Notes under the pieces: generated by a model
Told to the model about the DNA's origin: nothing
Seen by the model: only the letters and a program-made list of their open reading frames with translations
The model's database searches: none
Part shown: positions 17,401 to 24,540 of the stretch, piece by piece
Numbering within the stretch: position 1 is the stretch's first letter
How the letters are laid out: each line of letters starts with the position of its first letter
Assembly (NCBI GenBank): GCA_020632695.1
Contig: JACKFB010000011.1
Coordinates: 62,001 to 126,000, forward strand
Reading direction: 5' to 3'
Origin: Deltaproteobacteria bacterium
GTDB lineage: Bacteria; Myxococcota_A; UBA9042; PHBI01; JACKFB01
DNA length: 64,000 nt
Program-made: the position numbers and the translations under genes

Positions 17401-19070
17401 CCGTCGCAGTTGCCCTGCTCGGGGACCAGCGTCGGCAGCAGCGGCACGCAGGCGAGGGGCACGCCGCCGACGCAGGTGGCCTGGGAGCGACACACGCCCA
17501 CCCCGCAGGTGGCGCCCGGGTAGGACTCGTCGGTGGAGCCGTCGCAGTCGTTGTCGACGCCGTCGCATTGGTCGTCGGGGCTGGAGGCGGTGGGCACGCA
17601 GGCCGTCAGCACGCCCGCGGTGCAGCTCGACGTGTTGACGCAGGCGCCCGTCCCGCAGGAGGTCGGGGTGAAGTCCTCGTCGGTGGCGTCGTCGCAGTCG
17701 TTGTCCTTGCCGTTGCAGCTCGTGTCGGCCACCGAGGGCTTGACCTGGCCGACGCAGCTCCCGAACACGCCGCTGCCGCAGGTCTCCGCGCCGGCCTTGC
17801 AGACGCCGTGGCCTTCGGTCCCGGCGGGACCCGTGTAGCAGGGGCGCGACAGGGGGATGCCCGGGCTCTGTTCGTCGGTCTGCTGGTCACAGTCGTTGTC
17901 GAGGCCGTCGCAGCTCTCGGGCTGCGCCTGGCTGCCGGGCTGCCCCGGGTTGGTCGAACAGGTGGCGCTGAAGAGCGACGCGCACTCGACCGTGCCCGGC
18001 CCGCAGATGCCGTAGCCCGAGCACGACAGGCCCACCCGTCGCGCCGAGCCGACCACCGGGTCGGCGTAGGTGAAGGCCTCGTCGGTGAGGCCATCGCAGT
18101 CGTCGTCGGCGCCGTTGCACGCCTCCGGCTCGCTCTCGTCGGCGGTGCCGTGGCGATCGGTCGAGCACACGGCGGTGACGGTCGGCAGGAAGCACTCGAC
18201 GACGCCGACGCCGCAGGATCCCACGCCGTCGCAGGGCTCGCCGATGGCGGGGCCGCCGTCATAGGTGACGCCGTCGTCGACCACGCCGTCGCAGTCGTTG
18301 TCCTGGTAGTCGCAGACCTCCGGCTCGTCCTGGGGCGCGCTGCCGTTGGGGTTCGTGGAGCAGGTCGCCGTGCTGGCGTCCAGACACTCGACGATCCCCA
18401 CCGCGCACTGCCCGATGCCGTCGCAGGACTTGCCGACCACGAGCCCGGCGTAGGCGAAGTCCTCGTCGGTCTTGCCGTCGCAGTCGTCGTCGACGCCGTT
18501 GCAGGTCTCCGCCGCGGGGCAGATCACGCCCGAGCAGGACGACGAGCCATCCAGGCACTCCCGCGTGCCGAGGTCGCAGGCGCCCTGGGCCGTGGGCGCC
18601 CCCGAGCAGCCGGCGTCGGCCCAGCAGTACGCGGCGGTCGGGGCGGGCGTCGCCGACCACACGCAGGCCTCGTCGACGCAGATGTAGTCCCCGCAGGTGT
18701 TCCCTACGGCCGTGCAGGTGCTCGAGCCGCAGGGCACGGAGCTGAAGCGCGTGAAGGTGCCGGCGGCCGCCTCGCCGGCCCCGAGGGCGTCGCGTCCCGG
18801 GATGGCAGCGGCGGCCAGCCACGCCGCGCGGTAGCGGTGGCCGATCGCCAGCGTCCAGTCGCGCAGCGCGACGAGGGCGCGGTCGGTCAGCTCCCAGGCC
18901 AGCAGGGTGGGGCGTTCGCGCCGCAGGACCTTCGCGGCCGGCGGGCGGTGCGCCGAGGTGGCGCCCGACGCGGAGAAGGGCAGCTGGGAGCGCGCGGCCG
19001 CCGGCGGCGCCACCAGCGCGAGGCAGAGGGCGAGCGCGACGAGCGCCTTGTGGGGTAGCGATCGCGACAT
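14472..19070 (-). CDS. Giant secreted von Willebrand A / DNDCDG-repeat surface protein
   Basis: 1532 residues from ATG 19070, chosen because it gives the signal peptide MSRSLPHKALVALALCLALV ending APPAAA. About seven repeats of the form C-D/N-G-x-D-N/D-D-C-D-G-x-T-D-E come first (for example CNGVDDDCDGKTDE and CDGLDNDCDGSTDE). They are followed by a beta-rich region (about residues 760-900), a Cys knot (CNDGDPCTLDSCNAGTC), a VWA domain with the MIDAS start NMLVLLDGSASMNS, then seven more such repeats. These repeats match the putative metal-binding motif of MopE-like proteins of myxobacteria. It is probably a calcium-dependent adhesin or envelope protein. A sigma-54 promoter lies 150-180 bases upstream. 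Confidence 0.85.
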   Translation of the reverse strand: MSRSLPHKALVALALCLALVAPPAAARSQLPFSASGATSAHRPPAAKVLRRERPTLLAWELTDRALVALRDWTLAIGHRYRAAWLAAAAIPGRDALGAGEAAAGTFTRFSSVPCGSSTCTAVGNTCGDYICVDEACVWSATPAPTAAYCWADAGCSGAPTAQGACDLGTRECLDGSSSCSGVICPAAETCNGVDDDCDGKTDEDFAYAGLVVGKSCDGIGQCAVGIVECLDASTATCSTNPNGSAPQDEPEVCDYQDNDCDGVVDDGVTYDGGPAIGEPCDGVGSCGVGVVECFLPTVTAVCSTDRHGTADESEPEACNGADDDCDGLTDEAFTYADPVVGSARRVGLSCSGYGICGPGTVECASLFSATCSTNPGQPGSQAQPESCDGLDNDCDQQTDEQSPGIPLSRPCYTGPAGTEGHGVCKAGAETCGSGVFGSCVGQVKPSVADTSCNGKDNDCDDATDEDFTPTSCGTGACVNTSSCTAGVLTACVPTASSPDDQCDGVDNDCDGSTDESYPGATCGVGVCRSQATCVGGVPLACVPLLPTLVPEQGNCDGLDNDCDGSTDELYDDGVACTVSTCIGGVAQDIPDPSTCDDSEPCTRDICHPEFGCVNIPDNTATPDPAVEDGDPCTVLVCQGGTSVNVNDDSAEPDDGLFCTVDSCVAGMEQHDLAPGNCLIGGACYAAGEADPSDSCGVCFPEEGAADWSKLMLREHFDGSGIDWTLSDESGSGIGWQVDSERAHTLPNSLYMGDPATHTYGNGLRVEAVADSPTVALPAAVVTTLDFRLWLQTEAFNQAVAYDVLWVEVFEPSTGTVTPVWDSVTALGGTTHGAFRHVTVSLAAFAGRDVIVRFRFDSIDGEFNDYEGAYLDAVQLTTSCCATAADCNDGDPCTLDSCNAGTCEYTYTCTACTPEPVNMLVLLDGSASMNSPGGSASPQSRWEAATEVLGDQLDTYAAILNTALAVYPTPANGPCGVSGALDLPFHSTADDFRTFMGGLTPPGSTPMADGLLAAGSIYAASGLGGAQYVLLITDGKESCGGDPLAAVQALAAAGIETYIIGYDPSGMGLDHATLNDMAEDGGHALPITTAADPAYYLAQNAEELDLAVQSVLADASGEQCNGVDDDCDGLTDEGVQPLACNISCGLVGLPGQSYCVGGAYSPCTVSPDIEICNGDDDNCSGTIDDPWVDATGPVLNAPCTVGAGGCQRPGVYVCPPDQVSEAVCNAVPGAPGPETCDSIDNDCDGSTDEGLTRDCSNACGYGIETCILGVYTDCTAPPLTPDTQCDDIDNDCDGTTDESFPDRGAPCDGSDADLCVFGTWTCASSELALECVNEYPSGLVEICDAAADDEDCDGQSNEEGALGCKLFYKDVDRDGFGKGAPRCLCEASGNWDTLFNGDCNDNQPASFPGNPEKCDAIDNDCNGLTDDDITKPGHPPITQVCYTGPSGTVGIGICRYGIQTCGGGVWGACVGDIVPRVEVCNGLDDNCNGYNDGQEPGDSTSNDLACTDVTFCRFSDCGCRDWRSNGVWSCQVD

Positions 19071-19655
19071 GCTCACGTTGCCTGCCCGGCCGCGGCCGGA
19101 GTCGGAGTGTGCGCGGGGGCGTGGAGGCCCGAGGAGCGCGCGTGGGTCACGGGGCGCCGAAGCCTCGTTCGCTCTGTCCCTGTCATCGACTCCCCCCCTC
19201 TGGTCGGCGCGCGAGGCCCCACACCCGCACCGAGCAACGACTATGCCACGGGGTAACATTCAACTCCACGATTCAGCTTGTCGTCGGCGTCGCGATGACC
19301 TAGCCGCCGATCAGGCCGGACGGGGCCGCGCAAAGTTTGCGAGGCGGACGCAACGCTTGCGGTGGAGCGGGGCGGCGCGCGCCGGGCGCGAGTCCCGGGC
19401 CGCTGCTCCCGATCCGGCCGAGGCCACGCGTCGCGCGTCCGTCTCCGCCGTGTGGGCGCCGCGGCCGTGGGAGCGTGCAGCGGATCGATGATTCGTCGGC
19501 TGCGGGCGCTCTCGGACGCCTCGGCGTCCCTCGACCGCTGCGGCACACCCCCTGGTCTGCCTCGGGTTCTGGAAACGGCTCCGCTTCGCCAGGCCTCGCC
19601 GGATCACCTCGAAGGCACCTCGGATCCACCGGGATCCCTTGTCCCCCACACGGCT
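19071..19655. other. 585-base gene-free region upstream of the giant surface protein
   Basis: It separates panC (ends at 19656) from the giant gene (starts at 19070), both on the minus strand. It holds a sigma-54-type promoter at 19233-19248. Open frames here (for instance 19311-19649 on the minus strand) have no ribosome-binding site and an Arg-rich shadow composition, so I do not call them. A GGATCC-ACCG-GGATCC inverted pair near 19623-19638 might belong to the end of the pan transcript. An unrecognised small RNA cannot be excluded. Confidence 0.4.
19233..19248 (-). promoter_or_regulatory. Sigma-54 (-24/-12) promoter
   Basis: On the minus strand the sequence reads TGGCATAGTCGTTGCT, against the consensus TGGCAC-N5-TTGCW. 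The invariant GG and GC are exactly 10 bases apart and only one consensus base differs. It points to the giant VWA/DNDCDG gene, whose start is about 160 bases downstream. Expression would then need RpoN and an enhancer-binding protein; one such NtrC-family regulator is encoded at 43.7 kb, but no link is shown. Confidence 0.65.
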
Positions 19656-20528
19656 CTAGCCGGCCACGATCTCGCGGCTGTCGATGAGCCGGACATCTCC
19701 GAACCAGGCCGCCACCGCGACGAGCACCCGCCCGCTGACGTGGTGCACCGGGGCCAGCTTCTCCGTGTCGACCAACGCCACGTAGTCCACCCGGGCGCCC
19801 CCGCTCTCCAGCAGCGCCCGCGCCCGCGCCAGCAGCGCGTCGGCGTCGCGATCGCCCGAGGCCACCAGGCTGCTCACCAGCTCCAGGCTCGCCGGCACGG
19901 CCCGCGCCCGCACGCGATCCTCAGCGCTCAGCCGCAGGTTTCGCGAGCTCGCCGCCAGCCCGTCGGCCTCGCGCACCGTCGGCACGCCGACGATCTCGAT
20001 GCCGAAGTCCAGGTCGGACACCAGGCGCCGGATGATCGTGAGCTGCTGGTAGTCCTTCTGTCCGAAGCAGGCCACGTCGGGCTCGACGATGTGGAAGAGC
20101 TTCGTCACCACCGTGGCGATGCCGCGGAAGAAGCCCGGGCGCGAGGGCCCGCACAGGTGCAGCCCGAGCTGCTCCACCTCGACCCAGGCGAGCTGCCGGC
20201 CCGAGGAGGTCGCCGTGGGCGCCTGTCCCTCGCCGTCGTAGAGGTCGGCCGGGAAGAACGCCGCGTGGACCCCCAGCTCCTCCAGCTTGGCGAGATCGCC
20301 GCCCTCGTCGCGCGGGTAGCGGTCCAGATCCTCGTTCGGCCCGAACTGGCTGGGGTTCACGTAGACGGAGACGACGACCCTGTCGGCGCGGGCGAGCGCC
20401 TCACGGACCAGCGTCAGGTGTCCCTCGTGGAGCGCTCCCATGGTCGGCACGAAGCCCACCCGCCGCCCGTCGGCCCGCTGCGCACGCGACCACGCGCGCA
20501 TCGATGCCTTGTCGCGCAAGACCTCCAC
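19656..20528 (-). CDS. panC: Pantothenate synthetase (pantoate-beta-alanine ligase)
   Basis: 290 residues. It condenses pantoate and beta-alanine with ATP to give pantothenate, the coenzyme A precursor. VGFVPTMGALHEGHLTLVRE contains the nucleotide-binding HxGH-type motif, VSVYVNPSQFGPNEDLDRYP the family signature, and EADGLAASSRNLRLSAEDR the KMSKS-like segment. It follows panB by 19 bases on the same strand, so the two form a panBC operon. Confidence 0.97.
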   Translation of the reverse strand: MEVLRDKASMRAWSRAQRADGRRVGFVPTMGALHEGHLTLVREALARADRVVVSVYVNPSQFGPNEDLDRYPRDEGGDLAKLEELGVHAAFFPADLYDGEGQAPTATSSGRQLAWVEVEQLGLHLCGPSRPGFFRGIATVVTKLFHIVEPDVACFGQKDYQQLTIIRRLVSDLDFGIEIVGVPTVREADGLAASSRNLRLSAEDRVRARAVPASLELVSSLVASGDRDADALLARARALLESGGARVDYVALVDTEKLAPVHHVSGRVLVAVAAWFGDVRLIDSREIVAG

Positions 20529-20547
20529 GCCAGTACCCCTCGCCCGC

Positions 20548-21348
20548 TCAGTGGAACGTGTGCTCGTCGGCCGGGAAGGTGCCGGCCTTCACCTCGTCGA
20601 CATAGCGTCGCGTGGCGCCGCGCACGTCTTCGCCCAATGTTCCGTAATGCTTCAGGAACTTGGGCGAGAATCCCTCGTTCAGGCCGAGCAGATCGTAGCA
20701 CACCAGCACCTGCCCGTCGCAGTGCGGGCCCGCTCCGATGCCGATGGTCGGGATCTCCAGCGCCTCGGTGATCGTGGCCGCCAGCTCGCCCGGGACGATC
20801 TCGAGCACGATGCCGAAGGCGCCCGCGTCGGCGACGGCCCGCGCGTCGCGCAGCACCCGCTCGGCGGCCTCGTCGCCGCGGCCCTGCACCTTGTAGCCGC
20901 CGAACACGTTGACCGACTGCGGCGTCAGCCCCACGTGTCCGATCACCGGCACGCCGGCGGCCACCAGCGCGGCCACGGCCTCCGCGCTGCGCTCGCCGCC
21001 TTCGAGCTTCACCGCCTGACAGCCGCCCTCGGCCATGAGGCGCCCGGCGTTCCGCAGCGCGTCGGCGACCGATGGCTGGTAGGCCATGAAGGGCAGGTCG
21101 GCCACCACCATCGCCCGCTCGCTGCCGCGAACCACCGCCTGGGTGTGATAGACCATCTGGTCCATCGTGACCGGCAGGGTGGTGGCGTGACCCTGCACCA
21201 CCATGCCCAGCGAGTCGCCCACCAGGAGCATGTCGGCGCCCGACTGGTCGATGAGCCGGGCGAAGGTCGCGTCGTACGCCGTGACCATGGCGATGCGCTC
21301 GCCTTCCGACTTCATCGAGGCTATCTGAAGGGTGGTGAGTCGGCCCAT
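20548..21348 (-). CDS. panB: Ketopantoate hydroxymethyltransferase
   Basis: 266 residues from ATG 21348; the much longer open frame upstream is a shadow of the divergent thiolase. It transfers a hydroxymethyl group from methylene-tetrahydrofolate to 2-oxoisovalerate. ERIAMVTAYDATFARLIDQS and DMLLVGDSLGMVVQGH hold the substrate and Mg2+ sites (Asp in LLVGDS). VIGHVGLTPQSV and EIPTIGIGAGPHCDGQVLV are also typical of PanB. It is the first gene of panBC. Confidence 0.97.
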   Translation of the reverse strand: MGRLTTLQIASMKSEGERIAMVTAYDATFARLIDQSGADMLLVGDSLGMVVQGHATTLPVTMDQMVYHTQAVVRGSERAMVVADLPFMAYQPSVADALRNAGRLMAEGGCQAVKLEGGERSAEAVAALVAAGVPVIGHVGLTPQSVNVFGGYKVQGRGDEAAERVLRDARAVADAGAFGIVLEIVPGELAATITEALEIPTIGIGAGPHCDGQVLVCYDLLGLNEGFSPKFLKHYGTLGEDVRGATRRYVDEVKAGTFPADEHTFH

Positions 21349-21384
21349 GCGCCCGCGGTTCCGGTTGGCGGAGTGCTGGGGCAG

Positions 21385-21413
21385 GGCGTACCAGCCGGTC
21401 GCGCTGGTGGCAA
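21385..21413 (-). promoter_or_regulatory. Possible sigma-70 promoter of panBC
   Basis: On the minus strand TTGCCA (21408-21413), a 17-base spacer and TACGCC (21385-21390) lie about 40 bases upstream of panB. The -35 matches five of six positions. The -10 is weak, but the same TACGCC sits behind the perfect TTGACA in front of the bactofilin operon. Confidence 0.35.
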
Positions 21414-21477
21414 GGGAGAATCCGGCGGAGAGCGGCGGCTGAGGCCTCCGCGAGGGCCGGCGCAGGAGGGACGAGCG

Positions 21478-22692
21478 ATGGATCGAGGCGGGCGGGAAGC
21501 CTGGGTGGTGGCGCCGGTGAGGACGCCCATCGGGCGCTTCGGTGGGGAGCTGGCGGCCGTGCGGCCGGACGATCTGCTGGCGCACGTCTTCGCGGCGGTG
21601 CTGGAGCGATCGGGCGTCGAGGCTGCGGCCATCGACGACGTCATCGCCGGCTGCGCCAACCAGGCGGGCGAGGACAACCGCAACATCGCGCGCATGGCGG
21701 CGCTGCTGGCGGGGCTCGGGCACGAGGTGCCGGGGGTCACGGTGAACCGCCTGTGCGCGTCCAGCCTGGAGGCCACCAACATGGCCGCGCGGGCGATCTG
21801 GGCGGGCGACGCCGACGTGATCCTGGTGGGCGGCGTCGAGTCGATGTCCCGCGCTCCCTACGCGACGCCGCGCAACGCTACGGGGGCTGCCAGCTTCGGC
21901 AACCAGACGGCCTGGGACACGGCGCTGGGCTGGCGCTTCCCGAACCCGCGGATGGAGGCCCTCTTTCCCCTGGAGGCGATGGGCTGCACGGCCGAGAACC
22001 TCGCCGACGACCACGGCATCGGGCGCGAGGCCCAGGACGCCTTCGCCCTGGCCAGCCATCAGCGCGCCGTCGCCGCCCAGGAGTCGGGCGCCTTCGAGCG
22101 GGAGATCGTGGCCGTCCCGGTGCCGCAGCGGCGGGGGGATCCGGTGCTGATCGCCCGCGACGAGGGGCCACGAGCCGACACCAGCGCGGCGCTGCTGGCG
22201 CGGCTGCGGCCTGCGTTTCGCGCGGGCGGCACCGTGACGGCGGGGAACAGCTCGACCTTGAACGACGGGGCCTGCGCCCTGCTCGTGGTCAGCCGCGAGG
22301 CCGGCGAGCGGCTGGAGCTGCAGCCGATGGCGCGCATCGTGGCCACGGGCACCGCCGGGGTGGACCCGACCCGCATGGGGATCGGGCCGGTGCCCGCCAC
22401 GCGCAAGGCGCTGGCCCGGGCGGGCTGGTCGGTGCAGGACCTCGATCTGATCGAGCTGAACGAGGCCTTCGCCGCGCAGGCGCTGGCCGTGATGGGCGAG
22501 CTGGGGCTCGACGCCGGACGCGTGAACGTGCGCGGCGGCGCCATCGCGCTCGGCCACCCGCTGGGGATGTCGGGGGCGCGCATCCTGACCACGCTGCTCC
22601 ACGCGATGGCGGACGGGGGCGCGCGCCGGGGGCTGGCGACGCTCTGCGTGGGGGTCGGCCAGGGGGTGGCCACCCTGGTCGAGGCCATCTGA
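21478..22692 (+). CDS. Thiolase (acetyl-CoA acyltransferase)
   Basis: 404 residues, with AGGAGG eight bases before the ATG. It catalyses thiolytic cleavage of 3-ketoacyl-CoA or condensation of two acyl-CoAs. The nucleophile is Cys93 in NRLCASSLEAT. The His is in GAIALGHPLGMSGAR (about residue 360), and the second Cys in LCVGVGQG (about residue 390, where most thiolases have CIGGGQ). The middle segment FGNQTAWDTALGWRFPNP resembles the beta-ketoadipyl-CoA thiolase branch (PcaF), but substrate cannot be fixed. Divergent from panB. Confidence 0.92.
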   Translation: MDRGGREAWVVAPVRTPIGRFGGELAAVRPDDLLAHVFAAVLERSGVEAAAIDDVIAGCANQAGEDNRNIARMAALLAGLGHEVPGVTVNRLCASSLEATNMAARAIWAGDADVILVGGVESMSRAPYATPRNATGAASFGNQTAWDTALGWRFPNPRMEALFPLEAMGCTAENLADDHGIGREAQDAFALASHQRAVAAQESGAFEREIVAVPVPQRRGDPVLIARDEGPRADTSAALLARLRPAFRAGGTVTAGNSSTLNDGACALLVVSREAGERLELQPMARIVATGTAGVDPTRMGIGPVPATRKALARAGWSVQDLDLIELNEAFAAQALAVMGELGLDAGRVNVRGGAIALGHPLGMSGARILTTLLHAMADGGARRGLATLCVGVGQGVATLVEAI

Positions 22693-22754
22693 CGGGAGGT
22701 GGCCGGGCCGCTGGGGGCGGTGCCCGCCGGTGCGGCGCGGGCCAGGGCGTCGCT

Positions 22755-22806
22755 GAGGTTCTCAGCGCGGGCGCGGCAGAGAGGTTCTCAGCGCGGGCGC
22801 GGCAGA
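22755..22806. repeat. 26-bp perfect tandem duplication over a stop codon
   Basis: Two identical copies of a 26-bp unit starting GAGGTTCTCAGCGCGG (22755-22780 and 22781-22806). The second copy contains the last codons and TGA of the minus-strand pseudokinase gene; the first lies beyond the stop. Just outside, GCTGAG-GTT-CTCAGC forms a 6-bp hairpin (from 22752). Confidence 0.9.
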
Positions 22807-23978
22807 TCGGGCACGGCGTCGATGAGCTCCAGCGCGGGGGGCGCCGCGCTCCCCGTCAGCGGCGTGACGGGCCGCTCGCGCGAGCGCGCGTGGGTCTGCC
22901 AGAAGACCAGGAAGACCAGGATCGCGACCAGCAGCAGCAGCGCACCCATCTGGACGGCGCGCTCGGGCAGCTTGCGCGCCCTGGGCGTCGGCTCGGGCTC
23001 CCGCAGCCGCACCCGGCGGATCTCCATGGTGTCCGACAGGCGCGCCGGCAGGAACGCGGCGTCGTCGTCGAGGCGCTCGGCCTCGCGCAGCGCGCTCTCG
23101 AGCAGGTCACGCAGCTCCTGGTACGACTGCGGGCGCGCGGCCGGGGCCCGCTGGAGACAGCGCTGCAACACCTCGTCGAGGCGCCGGAAGCGGTCCAGCG
23201 CCGGGGCGAACTCGTTGAGCGGCCGCGGCGCGCTGCCGAGCTGGGAGCGCAGGTAGGACTCCGGATCGGCGCCGCCCAGGGGCAGGGCGCCGGTGACCGC
23301 ATAGAAGAGCGTCGCGCCCAGGGCGTAGGCCTCGCTGGCCACGCGCTCCTCCAGGGTCGCGGTGGCGAAGTCGAGGGTGCCGGTCGCCACCTCGGGGGCG
23401 CAGGCGGCGGCCTCGACCACCGAGTCGATCCTCGGCCTGGCTCCCGCGCCGGGCAGGCCGTGGATGCCCGGGGCCAGCAGCACCCACGCGGGCCGCTCGT
23501 GCAGCGCGATGACCGACGCCGGATCCCAGCGCCCGACCGGGATGCCCAGGCCCGCCGCCCGGTCCAGGCCGCGCACCAGGTTGAGGGCCCCCGCCAGCGC
23601 CTCCACCGGCGACGTGAGGTCCTGGGCCACGCGCTCCTCGAGGGAGTCGCCGGCCGGCCACGCGAAGGCGATCGCCGCCTCGTCCGCCCCGACCGAGCCG
23701 TGGATGACCGAGGCCAGCCCGGGCACGCGCTCCTCCTGCAGGCTCTCGATGAGCTGCGCCAGGCGCGGGACGCTGCTGCCGGGGAGCCCGCCGTCCGGCC
23801 ACTGGCAGACGAGCGCCCGCCCGCCGGACGCGGTCTTGCCGATGTGCACCGAGGCGCTGCCGATCGGCGGCAGCGAGCCGTCGATCGTGATCGGGCCCAG
23901 CCGCTGGGTCTCGCCATCTGCAGACCACATGCTGGAGGCCCCGTCCTGGGTCGGCGCGTGCGGGCGCGGTGCACTCAT
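22788..23978 (-). CDS. Membrane-anchored pseudokinase (degenerate Ser/Thr kinase)
   Basis: 396 residues from ATG 23978. Residues about 15-300 look like a protein-kinase fold. A glycine-containing N-lobe (IGKTASGGRALVCQWPDG) leads to a C-lobe with SEAYALGATLFYAVTGALPL and a typical end, LDEVLQRCLQRAPAARPQSY (the conserved Arg and Pro-x-R motif of helix I). The HRD catalytic loop and DFG are missing, so activity is unlikely. A single transmembrane helix (MGALLLLVAILVFLVFWQTH, about residue 345) and a short tail follow. It probably acts as a scaffold or sensor. Confidence 0.75.
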   Translation of the reverse strand: MSAPRPHAPTQDGASSMWSADGETQRLGPITIDGSLPPIGSASVHIGKTASGGRALVCQWPDGGLPGSSVPRLAQLIESLQEERVPGLASVIHGSVGADEAAIAFAWPAGDSLEERVAQDLTSPVEALAGALNLVRGLDRAAGLGIPVGRWDPASVIALHERPAWVLLAPGIHGLPGAGARPRIDSVVEAAACAPEVATGTLDFATATLEERVASEAYALGATLFYAVTGALPLGGADPESYLRSQLGSAPRPLNEFAPALDRFRRLDEVLQRCLQRAPAARPQSYQELRDLLESALREAERLDDDAAFLPARLSDTMEIRRVRLREPEPTPRARKLPERAVQMGALLLLVAILVFLVFWQTHARSRERPVTPLTGSAAPPALELIDAVPDLPRPR

Positions 23979-24061
23979 GAGGCGCCGAGCATACTCGCGG
24001 CCGGGAGGCGCGGCAAAGTCCGCCCGCGCTCCGCCGACGGCGCCTCCCGGGAGGATCGGCG

Positions 24062-24090
24062 TTGACGCGACGCGGGCCCGCTGGTACAAC
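24062..24090 (+). promoter_or_regulatory. Sigma-70-like promoter of rpsT
   Basis: TTGACG (24062-24067), a 17-base spacer and TACAAC (24085-24090), about 80 bases upstream of the rpsT start. Both hexamers match well for such a GC-rich genome. Confidence 0.6.
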
Positions 24091-24170
24091 CCGCGACCCT
24101 CGCAGGACTCACGCCCGTGCGCGTGCGCTGAGCGACGAGCTGTCCACCCCACCGGCAACGGGGATTCCAC

Positions 24171-24431
24171 GTGGCGAACCACACCCAGGCGTTGAAGCGC
24201 CACAAGCAGAGCCTCAAGCGGGCCGAGCGCAACCATTACTTCGAGGCCACCGCGCGCACGTACCTCAAGCGCGCGCACCAGGCCCTCGACGCTGGCGACA
24301 AGGCGGCCGCGACCGGCGCCGTGGCGCAGGTCGTCTCCTGGCTCGACCACGTGTCGGGCAAGGGCGTCGTGCACCAGAACAAGGCCAGCCGCCTCAAGAG
24401 CCGGCTGACGCGGCGGCTGAACGCACTCTAG
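24171..24431 (+). CDS. rpsT: 30S ribosomal protein S20
   Basis: 86 residues with a GTG start: VANHTQALKRHKQSLKRAER. Family features are the Lys/Arg-rich three-helix sequence, YLKRAHQALDAGDKAAATGA, and the end HQNKASRLKSRLTRRLNAL. S20 binds 16S rRNA at the bottom of the 30S body. It has its own promoter and is followed directly by a long palindrome. Confidence 0.97.
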   Translation: MANHTQALKRHKQSLKRAERNHYFEATARTYLKRAHQALDAGDKAAATGAVAQVVSWLDHVSGKGVVHQNKASRLKSRLTRRLNAL

Positions 24432-24433
24432 GT

Positions 24434-24521
24434 GATCGCCGCGGTGCACTCACTCGGCCGTCGCCAGCGGCGCCGAGGCCCCGAGATCGGCGCCGCTGGC
24501 AAGAGACCAGCGAGTGCGATC
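24434..24521. repeat. Long nested palindrome downstream of rpsT
   Basis: A perfect 14-bp stem GCCAGCGGCGCCGA (24463-24476) / TCGGCGCCGCTGGC (24487-24500) with a 10-base loop, nested inside GCACTC/GAGTGC (24446-24451, 24512-24517) and GATC/GATC ends. It starts two bases after the rpsT stop. It could be an intrinsic terminator, but there is no T-run, and it may equally be a dispersed palindromic element. The next gene's possible GTG at 24514 lies inside it. Confidence 0.7.
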
Positions 24522-24540
24522 CACGAGTCAGTCGTCTAGG

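Noticed and set aside
19311..19649. 112-codon ORF between panC and the giant surface gene
   Set aside because: Arg-rich, no ribosome-binding site, no motif. It could cover a non-coding RNA, but none was recognised.
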